Shown here: positions 11,644-22,589 of the stretch, piece after piece
Layout of the letters: each line of letters begins with the position of its first letter
Numbering within the stretch: the stretch's first letter is position 1
Source of the DNA: Arenicola marina
Taxonomy: Eukaryota > Annelida > Polychaeta > Arenicolidae
NCBI GenBank assembly: GCA_964019135.1
Contig: OZ025248.1
Coordinates: forward strand, 70,376,119-70,440,118
Direction of reading: 5' to 3'
DNA: 64,000 bases
The notes under the pieces: generated by a model
Database searches by the model: none
Told to the model about the DNA's origin: nothing
Seen by the model: only the letters and a program-made list of their open reading frames with translations
Made by a program: the position numbers and the translations under genes

Positions 11644-12000
11644 TCAGCGAAGTTTCCAAAGTTCTTGAACCAGTTCGTTTCTTCTTCTGACCCCGTCATT
11701 GTCATTGTTAAATAATGGGGGGTATTTGTTTGGATCAAGTGGATCAGCCAGCTCTAACACGAAGTCAACACCCTCGTCCGAAAGTAAGCATATGTTATGC
11801 ATTACACATGCTGCCATTATAAAATCTGCCATGTTGAGACAATGTAAATTCTGCAATCTCCTGAAATAACAAATGCGAGGAATTTGGTCTCGCTTTATGT
11901 AACCAAGACGAACAAGTAATGGTAGCAAATCAAAGTCATCACACGAATCGTCGTGGAGAAACTCACTGGCAACAAAGAGATGGTTCATCTCGTCTGCCAT
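11644..12000 (-). pseudogene. Harbinger/HARBI1-like transposase, internally deleted (118 codons)
   Basis: The frame opens with ATG and ends after ELWKLR. The C-terminal part (from about residue 46) has the signature of the end of a PIF/Harbinger DDE nuclease (DDE_Tnp_4): a YFRRLQNL segment followed by ADFIMAACVMHNICL. The first 43 residues resemble the acidic N-terminus of HARBI1-like proteins. The usual 350-400 residue length and the central region carrying the three catalytic acidic residues are missing, so the two ends appear joined by a deletion that kept the frame open. Terminal repeats were not resolved, nor was a Myb-like partner gene seen. I infer a nonautonomous relic. The C-terminal assignment is fairly firm; the N-terminal one is from general resemblance. 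Confidence 0.65.
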
Positions 12001-14090
12001 GTTGAAATGTAGGAATTCCGATACTCAGCGTTCGGTTTATAACTCGGGCAAATTCATTTGCGCATGTGCCAATATTGTTCGGCGGCGCACGAAGAACAAC
12101 CCGTAATGGAACTCACTCTATGACGCAAACAATGCAAAATTATGGGACATAATTTGGTTTGGTGAGCGGCAGTATTATTATGCGATCGTTGATGTTGCTT
12201 CCCCGCTATTCTCTGCCACGTTAACTAACTCGCTTCAGTATCCCATTATAGGGCTATAAAGTCTCGTTCGCCATGTCTTTTGCCTTTCATTTTTTGGGGA
12301 CAAACAAACGAAGCACGTGTTCGGAATGAGTTTAGAATCTCTGCGCACACTGGTATCCTGACTCTCTGTGACGTAGGCGTGATGTTTATGTTACGCAAGG
12401 ACAGAAACAGGGAAACAGACAATTTGCGCAAGAGCCAGGCGCCGAGGGATGAGTCCAATGCGGAAGGCCTAGCGATATGATTAAGAATAAATAAGAAATA
12501 TAGCTGCACAAAAAAGGATAGACGACATTTTTTTCATTCATTTGTGCCATCACAATGACGAATATATGTCACGATGGGAAAAAACGGCTGAGAAACGTTT
12601 TTTTGCATTTCCTACGAAAACGAGGCATTATGACGTCACATGGATTCTCCCCGATGACAACGTTGGCGCAACGCTTGAAACAGAAACTGAATGAAAAAAT
12701 GAAAAACTGTCGTTTCGTGATCCAAAATTGGTACGAAAACATCCAACTGGTCTTATTTTACCTTTACCATGTAGTTTAATGACACATCCGTATGTCGTTA
12801 TTCCATGCACTGAACATTTTGACAGCTGAATGGTTAAGTCGATTCCTTGCTCTCGCAATTTTTGTTAACGCGGAGGCACGTGTGACGTTTGCTGTGACCT
12901 GTTGTTTGGAGAATTCTCGGAAGCCCGGTGCAGGGTTAAATTTAGAACCCTATGTTTAGCTTTCGTGTGTCTAGAAGACGGATTTTTCCTGGTATATTCC
13001 GAAAGTTCTGCGCTTGATCGCCTCTAAATATTTTAACGTATACCTCCCTTAGCCATGTTTAGTGAAATGAGATTCATAGGCTTTAGACTAAACCTGGCTT
13101 ATAGCGCATATACATCAACATGGAGCCCGTGTGTGTGATTGTCCTCAAAACTGAAGTCTCGCGGCCTGATCGCGAGAACTGTATAGCCCTATTGTGTGAC
13201 AAACTGATTGTGAAAATGCCATAAGAAGGTCAACGGATTTGTTTGGGGCATAACGCTCTAATAAATATAGTCTTTCGCTGTTTCTTCCAACGTTCATCAA
13301 TATGTGCTATCCAAGTGATCAACTGATCCATTCCAACCGGCTGCGATCAGCCCTTTGGTGCCTGGTCGTTACGGTAATAAACGCCCCTTTTGAATACACA
13401 CGCGGTGGTATTAAACCTTTCAAAAGCTGTATCAAGCGTTCCGATTATCCTTGCCGGGATCGTATGGGTCAAATCGGAAGAATCAAATCGGGATGGGAGA
13501 ACGACTTGTCCTGTTACACCGGCAGTTGGTTAGCTACGTCGTGAATTGATTATCCTGCTGCAATACCTCTTGAGTTCGTCACTATATAGTGTTTGTAAGC
13601 CCCATTCGCAAAAAGTAAATAAAGAACAAAATGTTTTATAATACAATAAATCAGATATGACTCCTTGACCTGATGTTTAGGATATATTATTCCGTAGCGT
13701 GGCCGTGGCCAACCATAGGTTGAGAGGGTTAACGTAGCCTCCAATAGGTTCTGTCGCAATAGGGCGTGCAAGTGAATCTCGTTCTATATGTGCGATACCT
13801 TACGAGATCAGATTTCGGTGACAACGACGTTATATGAGACCTTGAATTTTCACTGCGCAGCTCACTCGCTCCCTGCTTGACGAATCAAAACGCTCTCATT
13901 CTAGTCACGATTTGGGATGTGGAACCAGGCAAAGCGTGCGTCCATTCTAGACCTATATGCAACTTAAATAAGAATCTGTTAACTATCTAATGACAATATA
14001 TTGGTGGAAGACACCTTGAACTTGTATTTTTCCGTATCAATAACTGCGGTCAGTAAACTTGGCGCACTACAGCCCGCTGAATACCCAATA
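12001..14090. other. Intergenic, nothing firm
   Basis: Mixed sequence with several short open frames (60-87 codons), none recognisable. A stretch near 13855-13955 shares the words CTCCCTGC and GTGGAACCAGGCAA, in opposite orientation, with 16300-16400, hinting at a dispersed repeat. Confidence 0.4.
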
Positions 14091-14099
14091 TTTGCGTTG

Positions 14100-15900
14100 G
14101 TCTGACAGCGTTGCCGACAGCCGAATTACAGATAACAAGCGGAATAAACCATAATTGGCGGAAATGGTGAAACTGCTATTGTTTTCGACAGATCGATTCA
14201 TCTTGTTCAAAGTATTAATTGATTAACATATATCCAATATTTGTTAGCATCATACTACTGAAACATATGGATGATGTTATGAGCAGATACGATTGAGCCA
14301 CTTGAGCTCTTTAGTACCTAATTGTTATTTTACCACAACTGATTTTATTGCATTTTTGTCCAAATCAAGACATCAATCATGAAGGCTTTGACAAATTATA
14401 ACTAAGCTTTATTTAAATAAAGCTTTGAATAGGAATAACATTATAAAATGTAAAAAAATACAATTTAAATATTGTGCCATTATATGAATCCTCAATCATG
14501 CACTTTGTATTTAGCAAATATTTGATGTCAAATAATGTGTTAAATATGTATCTACATTTTTGTCTGAATGTATATGTTAAATATGTATCTACATTTTTGT
14601 CTGAATGTATATGTTACATATATTACACATAGATATAGATCTAAGCATATGGAAAGTGATATGTACCTTACATATGTTTTATCTATGATTAATTCTTTTT
14701 CATTTTGTCAAATCTTAGTTTTTTTATTATATTAAAAAGGAGTTGTTTGCAAGTCAACAATCAAGTGAACATATCAATATAACATTGCAAAATATGTAAA
14801 TTTGAATTAGACAAGAGTACAAAGTACGTAGGTTAACAGATTGCATAAAACTAGAACATTTAAATAAAATTGATGAATTTGAAAATGTCATGAACAATAT
14901 TTGTCAACCAGGACTGACTTAATGTAGAACAAAGTTGATGATTATTATATCCTATTAAACCATATAGTATCCTATTTTATTTTAAAAGTCATGAATTTTT
15001 TATTTTCTTCATTTAAATTGATGGAACACAATCTAATACAACATAGCGACTGAGAGGTCATAACTGTAGTTAACTGCAGGAGAATTAAGAGATGAAAATG
15101 TAATATATATATTGATTTGTGGTTCTCTTGTTTCTTTATTATATTATATGTCGTAGCTTTACCTGGTTTTTGTATCTGCTAGATATGAAATACCTGCATG
15201 TTTTATTTTATACCATATGTTGTCAACCCAAACTGATATGATAGAAGCAAATCCAGTACAAGAGACTAATAAAAAATTGGATTTATCATTTTTATAATTT
15301 TTATCCAATGTATGAGCAAAGAAAGTAATGAATCATGAAGATCATACACCGTATTAATATTGATTCTGCATGTTTACATTGCAGATTCTTGATGAAAGTC
15401 TCCATGAATTTAAAGATGCCACAATTTTCAAATCATTTGTGTTTCCTTGTGTGTTTATGTCAAAAATAGCAAATGAAAGTGTAATTTAATTAGTCAAATT
15501 AAAAGGAAATGTTACAATTAAAGATTTATGCATAACTAAAGCTATCAGTAAGCTGAACATAGACACAACAGCTATACAAATTATTTTTTTTTGATCAACA
15601 CAAGTCTCCACTTATAAAAACCTAAACACTTTTTGTTTTATAAATTAAGGGTTAATTCCAGCATTCTCATAAAGAGGAAGCTTAAATTCTCTATTTTTGC
15701 TGGCATGTGGGAAAGGACCCATTGAACTGAGGTATGACTGAAGCCAACTGTATACATGTATATACTTCTTGGATAGCAAGTTTGCCGCACCAGTTTAACT
15801 TAGAAATGCTACACAATTTGATCCTAAGCATTATAAGCTGATAAGCACATGTCAGCTTGCTCACTCCGTGGAAATGGAAAAGTGACAGTACTGGTCTAGT
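14100..15900. other. AT-rich island with no gene
   Basis: About 1.8 kb, clearly poorer in G+C than its flanks, with no open frame of note and none of the G/C homopolymers common elsewhere. It holds a 36-bp direct repeat (GTTAAATATGTATCTACATT at about 14540 and 14576). Confidence 0.55.
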
Positions 15901-16893
15901 TTGTGATTCGCATGAAATTGTTTGTCAAAATACCTATAAAAACTATGAATGTAAAAGAAATGAAGCAATTTAGAAAGATAATGTTAATACACAAATTTTA
16001 CAACGTTGTTCTTTTAAAATTAGCCTATTTGAATAATAGTTGCATTCAAGATGGAAAAACTGTAATTTTTACGGCAAAGGCTGTCCATACTTGTCATCCC
16101 ATCACTCCAGATCAGTGTAAACATTGGGCAATCATCTAGCTGTTGTGCGCCTAGTTTACTAAACGTAGCCAATATGAAGGAAAATTACATGTTTAAAGTG
16201 TCATCTACCAACATATCGACACGAAAAAGTTAACCGTTCTTCATTTAAGACGCACGAAGGACGAATTGCGACCCGCCCCTTGCTCACCGCGCCGGACGCG
16301 CAGCTTGCCTGGTTCCACGTCTTATGTCGTAAACTAGTATGACAGACCTCTGCGCGCGGTATCCATTAATACGCAGGGAGCAAGTCAGGCTGCACACTGA
16401 ACAAAAAGAACGTGTTCGTTTGTTTCTCACCAACCTGCCAGGCCGGAAATAGAATCCGCGAGAACTGACATGCCCTATTCTTTCTGGAACATCCAAAGAT
16501 ATATTGCACGCGATAAAGCCTTATTCAGCGTAAACGCTGGCGATCACGCAAGCTCAAAGAAGGACAATGCGTGAAGCGTTGCGTAGCTGCAATGGTTTCC
16601 ATTGGATGCAATTGAAACAATACCGTCGGGACGTCACAACAAGCGCGCGCTCCTTGTTTTAGTTTGTTTGATAACTGACGTTTTACAGTGAATGAAAGTA
16701 CATCGTGTGTCATATGTCTTAGGATACTACAAAAAGAAATGAATGCCAAAGAATAGAGAGTAAGTTGACTTAATTAGGTCGTTGTGTTGTTTTTCACTGC
16801 GTGGGACCGCTAGCGCAGTGGCGCCACCACGCGAACGCGAATTCAATAAAGCTCAACTCATGTAATGTCGTTAATTTTTGTTTTCATACTTAG
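15901..16893. other. Upstream region of gene copy 1
   Basis: A 78-codon plus-strand frame (15903-16139) is unrecognised. Homology to the second gene copy begins near 16846, where AAAGCTCAACTC also occurs at about 49822, so the duplication starts only about 60 bp before the start codon and upstream sequences differ. Confidence 0.5.
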
Positions 16894-16906
16894 AACCGCT
16901 ACATTC

Positions 16907-16918
16907 AAAATGGCGGTC
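16907..16918 (+). promoter_or_regulatory. YY1-like motif over the start codon (copy 1)
   Basis: AAAATGGCGGTC spans the ATG and resembles the YY1 consensus AANATGGCGNC. The motif is identical in copy 2 at 49883-49894. YY1 sites overlapping start codons are known in animals; function here is inference. Confidence 0.3.
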
Positions 16919-17024
16919 AATGCCCACTTCCTGCTTTATGTTGTGATGTTATGCGGCATCATCGCCGGTCACGTGACCCAGGGAGCTGACTTAGTCAGAC
17001 GCTTCAGACGATCGACAAGTCTAA
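16910..17024 (+). pseudogene. Copy 1 exon 1: signal peptide
   Basis: Starts MAVNAHFLLYVVMLCGII, a hydrophobic signal peptide, followed by ADLVRRFRRST with a dibasic RFRR motif. The donor GTAAGT is at 17025, leaving phase 1. A pyrimidine-rich stretch ending TTAG at 16893 could be the acceptor of a 5'-UTR intron. Confidence 0.85.
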
Positions 17025-17359
17025 GTAAGTTAAGACAAGAAATAGGTCCTTCTATCACATTGAGTTCAGACGACGATAAAGTCTCACTTGGGCTTCCGTG
17101 TAGTGATTACAGTAATTTTATTCAGCCCACGATTATACCTATGCAATGTATTCCAAGAGAATATTATTTAATTATTATTATACTTTTTCTTAATTTGAAT
17201 TTACTCCACATTTGAACTACAGTTCAGTTGAGATTGATGCTTGGTGTTTGTCTAACTTTTGGAAGTTGAAGCATTTGTATTTGAATAATATCATCAAAAT
17301 ATAACATGCATAACTGCATCAAAGTACAAAATACAAAATCCTATTTCTCCCATCGGCAG

Positions 17360-17589
17360 GTTGCGCGGCGGACGAGACACATATATACGGCCCCAAGGTG
17401 ACGGCGCAGGCAGTGATTGCGGGACTGTCATTGGCCAGACCCCGGATCTCTTTGACCTGACGTACCGACAGCAGTGCCAACGTTGGGTGGTAGGCGAGGT
17501 CCCATACATGCTGGTCCACTCGTATGTGTCGTACTGTGTGGCGAATGACGACGGTACAGTCACTCACCAAGACGAAATCTGCTGCCCAG
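17360..17589 (+). pseudogene. Copy 1 EMI-like cysteine-rich exon
   Basis: The acceptor GGCAG ends at 17359 and the donor GTACAT is at 17590. The open frame ends ...HQDEICCPG, and upstream has CQRW and SYC; the Cys-Trp-Cys-CCPG spacing resembles the end of an EMI domain. Exon 1 ends in phase 1, and that frame gives a Cys-containing start (CAADETHIYGPK) but stops at TGA. The CCPG frame needs phase 2. A single-base indel inside the exon would reconcile them. The domain name is tentative; no counterpart exists in copy 2. Confidence 0.45.
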
Positions 17590-17919
17590 GTACATCAGTA
17601 TTTTGTGGCAATATAGACTTGCTTGGCGGTTTAAAGGACATAGGCTTTCTGAAGAGGAATATATTATAATTAATTGTTGAAATTACGCAGTTTCTGATTA
17701 ACTGTTATCCCTGTGCATTGTGTGGCAAAAGAAAAAGTAACACCTAAAGCAAAAACGAGAAATTAGCTTCTTTTGTCATAAGTAGTCAATGGTGACATAT
17801 GTCTGTCCATTTTATTTTCAATCACCGGTCTTAATGGAACGGGTGCATTTGTATAATTTTGCAGTTACACACTTTGGTCCCAGCTTGTCACCATTTCCTT
17901 TGTGTTTTACCGCTTTCAG

Positions 17920-18020
17920 GCGTTGTAACGGGCCTGCGGTGCTTCTCATGCAGCAGTGGTTCAGATAATTACGAATGTAACTTCGAGACCGGAAGTGTCG
18001 TGGACTGTGCTGTCGACGAG
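17920..18020 (+). pseudogene. Copy 1 Ly6-like domain, first exon
   Basis: The acceptor TTTCAG precedes 17920 and the donor GTAAAC is at 18021. Entering in phase 1 it reads ...VVTGLRCFSCSSGSDNYEC... and ends in phase 0 after AVDE. LRCFSC followed by spaced cysteines is typical of the start of a Ly6/uPAR three-finger fold. The phase agrees with the CCPG frame of the preceding exon. Confidence 0.6.
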
Positions 18021-18448
18021 GTAAACGGCATAAAAGATCATAATTCAAACGTCCGTATATGGTGCAAAGATGCCTGCATAGCGAATAATGACTGTTAATG
18101 CTTCGTGAAATTTAAATACATCGATGAAAATCCGTTTTTCATCTTGAACAAAAACATGCATGTACCATGAATAAACAATCGTTAGCTGGGGCTGTTGCAG
18201 CGTAAGGTGACTCTTTGCCTTGATAGCGTCGTGTCTCTAGCTCGCCAGGGGAATCTATATGATGTGGTTAAATATGCCCTGTGGCTCTCTGTCCTTCGCC
18301 AAGTATTGTTCTTTTTCGATATGAGAACGGCGCTGAGTGAAGATGGAATAGGTCACACGCATGCTTTATTACCAACCGTCTCCAACGCGTCGCATACGTT
18401 TCCTTGGCCGGGGGAGAAGGAATGGCGTCTTAATCCTGTAAAACATCC

Positions 18449-18596
18449 TTTAAATCGCCAGACTACCTAGACTACCGTAGAACCGCCGTCGCGTATTCAT
18501 GCGTATTCATGCGGTATGCAGTCGCAGGCCTCGGAAGGCACTTAGAAGAGGGCTAGCAAAGTTTTATGTATTACAATGCAACGCCGGTTCAAATGA
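18449..18596. mobile_element. Short inverted-repeat element, copy A
   Basis: Begins TTTAAATCGCC and ends GCCGGTTCAAA, roughly inverted, about 146 bp. Its interior shares CTACCGTAGA-like words with copy B at 18864-18983. Probably a small MITE. Confidence 0.35.
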
Positions 18597-18652
18597 TATC
18601 TACAATTTGTCTTCATACTTTGACACTTTTAGTTTGACGTTTCACACTTCAG

Positions 18653-18850
18653 GTGTGTCAGACGACGTACGCCTTCCACAACAACTACCCGGACACGACG
18701 CGGCTTGTGTCCAAGTCCTGTCAGCCAAGCACGTCGTGCGAGGCGGCCTCAGCGTACAACAACAACACCTGCGCCGTCTTGTTCCTACTGCTGCCAGGAG
18801 GGCTTCTGCAACTACCAGACCACGGAGCCCTTTGTCTGCACGAATCACCT
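18653..18850 (+). pseudogene. Copy 1 Ly6-like domain, second exon, frameshifted
   Basis: The acceptor CACTTCAG ends at 18652. In phase 0 it reads VCQTTYAFHNNYPDTTRL..., with further Cys at CQPSTSCEA and NNTCA. It then needs a one-base shift near 18785 to continue into YCCQEGFCNY, the CC....CN ending that defines Ly6 domains. No good donor follows; a short hairpin element lies directly downstream. Confidence 0.6.
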
Positions 18851-18863
18851 TTAACTATATATC

Positions 18864-18983
18864 ATTTAAACCGCCAAACCGTAGACTACCACAGAGCTGC
18901 CGTTCAGGACGCACTGGAGGTTCTATGGTACTCCCGGGTCCTACAAATCCCTACGCAATAAAACGCAACGGCGGTTTTAAATA
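18864..18983. mobile_element. Short inverted-repeat element, copy B
   Basis: Begins ATTTAAACCGCC and ends GGCGGTTTTAAAT, inverted termini of about 12 bp on a 120-bp unit. It lies just after the broken Ly6 exon of copy 1 and may have replaced that exon's 3' end. Confidence 0.4.
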
Positions 18984-19326
18984 ATATAACTACAATATCA
19001 CTTACATGACGCTCGCATATAGTAACACAAAGACCCTTTTCTTAAAGTTGAAATGCTTCTCAACACTACATTTAAGTTTATATTTAAGCTTCTGTCTTTC
19101 TGGTGTGGAATTTGTCATTAGATGAGAAGTTTGTTTTGGATTGATAGAGTTTTGTGCACGTAGACTTTTAAAATATAATCATCAACATTGCCATAACTTG
19201 TCCTGCTTGGTGTTTGGCTCCCTGTTGTTAAGCGGGCTGACGACCAAGGGTCCTAGCTGGCAACTTAACTTTTGTGGTATGTCTCGCTCAACCCAATTCA
19301 TCAGCCCATAATTGTGCCCTTGGTAG

Positions 19327-19496
19327 GGGTCGCTGATATGCCGTGCGTGGAGGCTGACAAGTGTTACAATGGCGGCACGTGCACTGGCGTCAGCGCTAGC
19401 GAGTTCTCGTGCACGTGTCTGCCTGAGTACAGCGGCGACTGCTGCCAAATCTCGCTCTGTGAGAACGGTGGCGTGTTGGTGGCGAGCAACACGTAA
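19327..19496 (+). pseudogene. Copy 1 EGF-like exon (a)
   Basis: After GTAG the frame reads DMPCVEADKCYNGGTCTG...EFSCTCLPEYSGDCC, six spaced cysteines of an EGF domain. A second EGF begins (SLCENGG) before the frame ends in TAA at 19494. The true donor is unclear. Confidence 0.6.
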
Positions 19497-19564
19497 CCAT
19501 GCACAGATAGAATTTTATACTTTAGCTGCATTCATTTCCCATTGGTGCTCCTGTTTTTTTACAG

Positions 19565-19673
19565 AGGTTTGCGAGAATAACCGTTTACGTTAGATGGAAG
19601 CTAAAACCCGAAGAGGAGGCTGGCTACAAATGTCATTGCCGTCCTGGCTGGGGAGGAGTTAATTGCACTGAAG
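19565..19673 (+). pseudogene. Copy 1 EGF-like exon (b), frameshifted
   Basis: Acceptor TTTTTTACAG; donor after CACTGAAG at 19673. The start reads EVCENN in one frame; the end reads EAGYKCHCRPGWGGVNC in another, so an indel near 19585 separates the halves of one EGF domain. Confidence 0.55.
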
Positions 19674-19870
19674 GTTGGTGCTGCATGAGGGGAGAGGGGG
19701 GGGGGGCACTACTCGGTTTCAGGTTTTCCGAAACGGGGAGTCTGACTTACGAGCTCAAATGGGCCATATTGACCCATTTTTTATTTGGTTAATATGCCCA
19801 AAAAATATGGCTGAATCGCATATTCGTGTCAGGCAGTAGTCTTCGGCATGTTTTGTTTTTAATCGTTTAG

Positions 19871-19991
19871 TGATCGGCGAATGCGCTGAGGGTACCATCT
19901 TCAGTCAAAATGGCGGCATCTGCATGGACTACCGCACGTATGGCTTTCGGTGCATATGTCCTCCGGGCTTCATTCTTCTACTGTGAACGAG
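19871..19991 (+). pseudogene. Copy 1 EGF-like exon (c), frameshifted
   Basis: Acceptor GTTTAG; reads IGECAEG...NGGICMDYRTYGFRC followed by CPPGF. The frame needed for the last cysteine (YCER before donor GTAAGC at 19992) is shifted by one base from the rest. Confidence 0.55.
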
Positions 19992-20038
19992 GTAAGCTCG
20001 GCCAGCCTTGTTTTATCGCCCTTCTGCTAAACACGGCC

Positions 20039-20140
20039 GCATACTGTGACTGTGCAATTCAGTGGGCTGGTGTGTGTGTAGAGAATCAATGTCCAGACGC
20101 GGGGGGGTTGGGGGGGGGCGGGGGGGGGCGTACTTCATAC
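20039..20140 (+). pseudogene. Copy 1 EGF remnant cut by a poly-G tract
   Basis: Encodes CAIQWAGVCVENQC-like sequence, the first half of an EGF domain, then runs into several G-runs. The same remnant with the same G-run is in copy 2 (50106-50215), so this damage predates the duplication. Confidence 0.45.
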
Positions 20141-20366
20141 ATTGCTGGATTTGGAAGTGTTCCACGGTACAGCTGGCCTTTTATTACCTCCAAAATTTGG
20201 CCTCATTACACTCTGAATACACACCACTTTCAGCCTGCTACAGTCTTGTTTTGGCATTTTCCACTGTGTAAAGATATTTCGTTGTCCTGGTGACGAAGAC
20301 AAGCGCGCGGTTTCTGTTTATATCACGTGTGACGCCATTGATGTAAACTGTCTTGCAAAACAATAC

Positions 20367-20594
20367 CTTTAACGGTCGCTTCGTGGGGCTGGTGACCAAC
20401 TTTAGCTTGATCGTAGAGTTTGACGGTCACTGGACCGCCTTCATCAAGGTTCCGACGGTCTACGGCAACAAGACGGAGGGCGTCGGTAACCCAGACAACG
20501 ATTAAGTGACTCGGGAAGGGGTTGACGTGTCAGGTGATCCGATGAGGTACTCACTGATCGGGAACAGTTGGATGCACCACCGCACTGACCCTGC
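20367..20594 (+). pseudogene. Copy 1 vWD second half, broken
   Basis: Aligns with copy 2 exon 4 from the FNGRFV segment on, but the 5' part of the exon with its splice acceptor is deleted. A 15-bp in-frame deletion removes the Cys-Gly-Asn-Asn-Asp motif typical of vWD domains, and TAC has become TAA at 20503. The preceding vWD exon and an EGF exon are also missing. Confidence 0.8.
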
Positions 20595-20624
20595 GTGAGT
20601 TGTGTGGCGTATGGTTGGTGATTC

Positions 20625-20760
20625 ATTATTCTCCATGTGATAGACGCCAGATATGGTTGTGACTCATTATTCTCCGTGTCATAGACGCCAGATATGGTTG
20701 GCCATTTATTATTCTCCGTATGATTGACGTCAGCTATTGTTGGTGATTAATTACTCCCCA
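20625..20760. repeat. Intronic repeat after vWD exon, copy 1 (three units)
   Basis: Units containing GATTCATTATTCTCC...GTGATAGACGCCAGATATGG, about 45 bp each, directly downstream of the donor. Copy 2 has an expanded version. Confidence 0.8.
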
Positions 20761-20891
20761 TGTGAATAAAAACAAACCAAAACAAAATAACCAAAATGTT
20801 ACTAAGTTACGCTTTACCAGTATGGTTGGTTATGCATCATTAAATGACTTCACATCATGATATATATCTTTGTGAATGTCGTATCTCACAG

Positions 20892-21187
20892 ATGTAGTAA
20901 CGACCTGGATGCGCCAGATATCCCAGAGTGTGAGGAACCCTTGAAGTCGCTCATCGCCGGGGCCAGCTACTGCGGCCCGATGGTGGACCTGCTGGGTTCC
21001 TTCTCGCTGTGCCTGGCCGACCCCGCCATGGACAACTCCCAGTACGTCAACTGCCAATACGACGTCTGTGCCAACCAAGGCAACAGCGTTGCCATGGACG
21101 ACGCCAGATGCGGGTCGGTGGAAGCCATGGCGTTTAGATGCGCCGCTCTTGGACACGTGACCGATTGGCGTTCTGCCTTCAATTGCC
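20892..21187 (+). pseudogene. Copy 1 C8 domain exon (intact)
   Basis: Open 296-nt exon between TCACAG and GTAGGT, the same length and phases (2 in, 1 out) as copy 2. The conserved Cys pattern of the C8 domain is complete (CSNDL, ECEEPL, YCGPM, LCLAD, NCQYDVC, RCGSV, RCAAL, FNC). It differs from copy 2 at about eight residues. Confidence 0.8.
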
Positions 21188-21299
21188 GTAGGTTTAACTT
21201 TTGTTTCCCTTTCAGCCTACTCTTATTGAAATATAATACATCTTAGGTCGTTTTATGTGTATATAAAGGCTAAATAGGGCAAAAAACCTTCAGGGACTG

Positions 21300-21395
21300 A
21301 AATAGAGTGGAATAAAACTTGCCACGGATGCGTTACCACGGTTTAAACCCACGATCTGCAATTCGACCTGCTTACAGACTGAGATTGAGGGGTTT
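21300..21395 (-). mobile_element. tRNA-like SINE fragment in copy 1 intron
   Basis: On the minus strand it contains TCAGTCTGTAAG, then an anticodon-region phrase related to GCAGATCAATAG, then GTGGGTTTAAACC, a degenerate B-box. Copy 2 has the same fragment near 55970-56050, so insertion predates the duplication. Confidence 0.4.
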
Positions 21396-21667
21396 TACTC
21401 TTATTAACCAATGAGACGAAATTTAAGCGGGTTTGAGCAAACATATTTCCGAAAATAGGAATGTGTCAAAATTGAAGTGAATATTTTTATTGCATTAATA
21501 ACACTACCGCCACGAGCCTGAGAGGCTAAAGCAGGAATGTACATTTCGAGCGTAAGTGACAATATTATTATGAATACGTTCCGTTGCTGCACGAATAATT
21601 TCGCTTTCTTTCCACCCCAATCAAGTTGCTATAATCAACCAATACATAGTTTGAACGCACTATTTAG

Positions 21668-21870
21668 CCCTCCACTGCCCCTTGGGGACGATTTACCAGT
21701 ACGAGGCGCCAGCCTGTCCGGCCACGTGTCAGAACCCGGATGGTCCTGAGCAGTGCCACCTGCCGGACACGGATAGCTGTGTGTGTCCTGGGACATCGGT
21801 CCTCTCGCACGGAAGCTGTATAAACGCCACGCTGTGCGGCTGCTACGATCAGGACGAAAACCATTACGAA
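21668..21870 (+). pseudogene. Copy 1 TIL domain exon (intact)
   Basis: 203 nt, acceptor TATTTAG and donor GTAAGA. Encodes CPLGTIYQYEAPACPATC...CVCPGTSVL...CINATLCGCYD, a trypsin-inhibitor-like Cys-rich domain as always follows C8 in vWD proteins. Confidence 0.8.
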
Positions 21871-22432
21871 GTAAGAATTAGATTCAAGATTTATCGGATA
21901 GATCAGAATACCAAGTACAAAACAATACCAAGTTTTATCGTTTAGATGTATCCAATCTGTGGCCTGATCACCCATATTTTTAACAGCAAGTTCTGCGTCG
22001 TCAAGAAGACTAAACAAGGCTGACTCGGCCCCACCGTAAGTATATATCTAAGTACATATCTCTCACGCGCATCCATTAGGTATGCCGATGTGCCTCGTTC
22101 ATAACAGCACGGGACATTCGGGGGAAGATTGCGCCTGATTAAAAAGTGACTGTCTAGGCTTGTTCCTTTGCCCCTAAATGAACCAGAAAGGACGGGTGTG
22201 AAGATATCATTGACATTCGGCGTAGTCCTTTCTGCAGGTTTGAAAGAAATTGAGTATACCGGGCGGTATACCGGTCCCGGCCCAAAGACATACACCCTAT
22301 GACGACAAATGGCATCAACGTAACACAAATAACGTTTTGATATTGTATAGAAAAAATGTCTACCGTCCATATTGACAAGAACTACATTGACATTGAACAA
22401 ATATGTATTTTTACAAATGTGTTATATTCCAG

Positions 22433-22589
22433 ATCGGAGACGTGTGGCTGATGGCGGACTGCCTAACGAAGTACTCGTGTGAGGTGTGTGATAGCTGCAC
22501 AAGACCCACCGGTCACATCGTGCAGACCAATCACAACTGCGAGCTCACCGAGTCCTGTGTGACGTCACAAGGGGCAGTCTCGTGCGTCG
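22433..22589 (+). pseudogene. Copy 1 VWC-like Cys-rich exon (intact)
   Basis: 157 nt between TTCCAG and GTAAGT. Reads IGDVWLMADCLTKYSCEVC...CELTESCVTSQGAVSC. The Cys spacing fits the short segment that follows TIL in many vWD/zonadhesin proteins. Confidence 0.75.

Noticed and set aside
14100..15900. Nuclear mitochondrial insertion
   Set aside because: Low GC suggested it, but no mitochondrial protein, rRNA or tRNA signature was seen.
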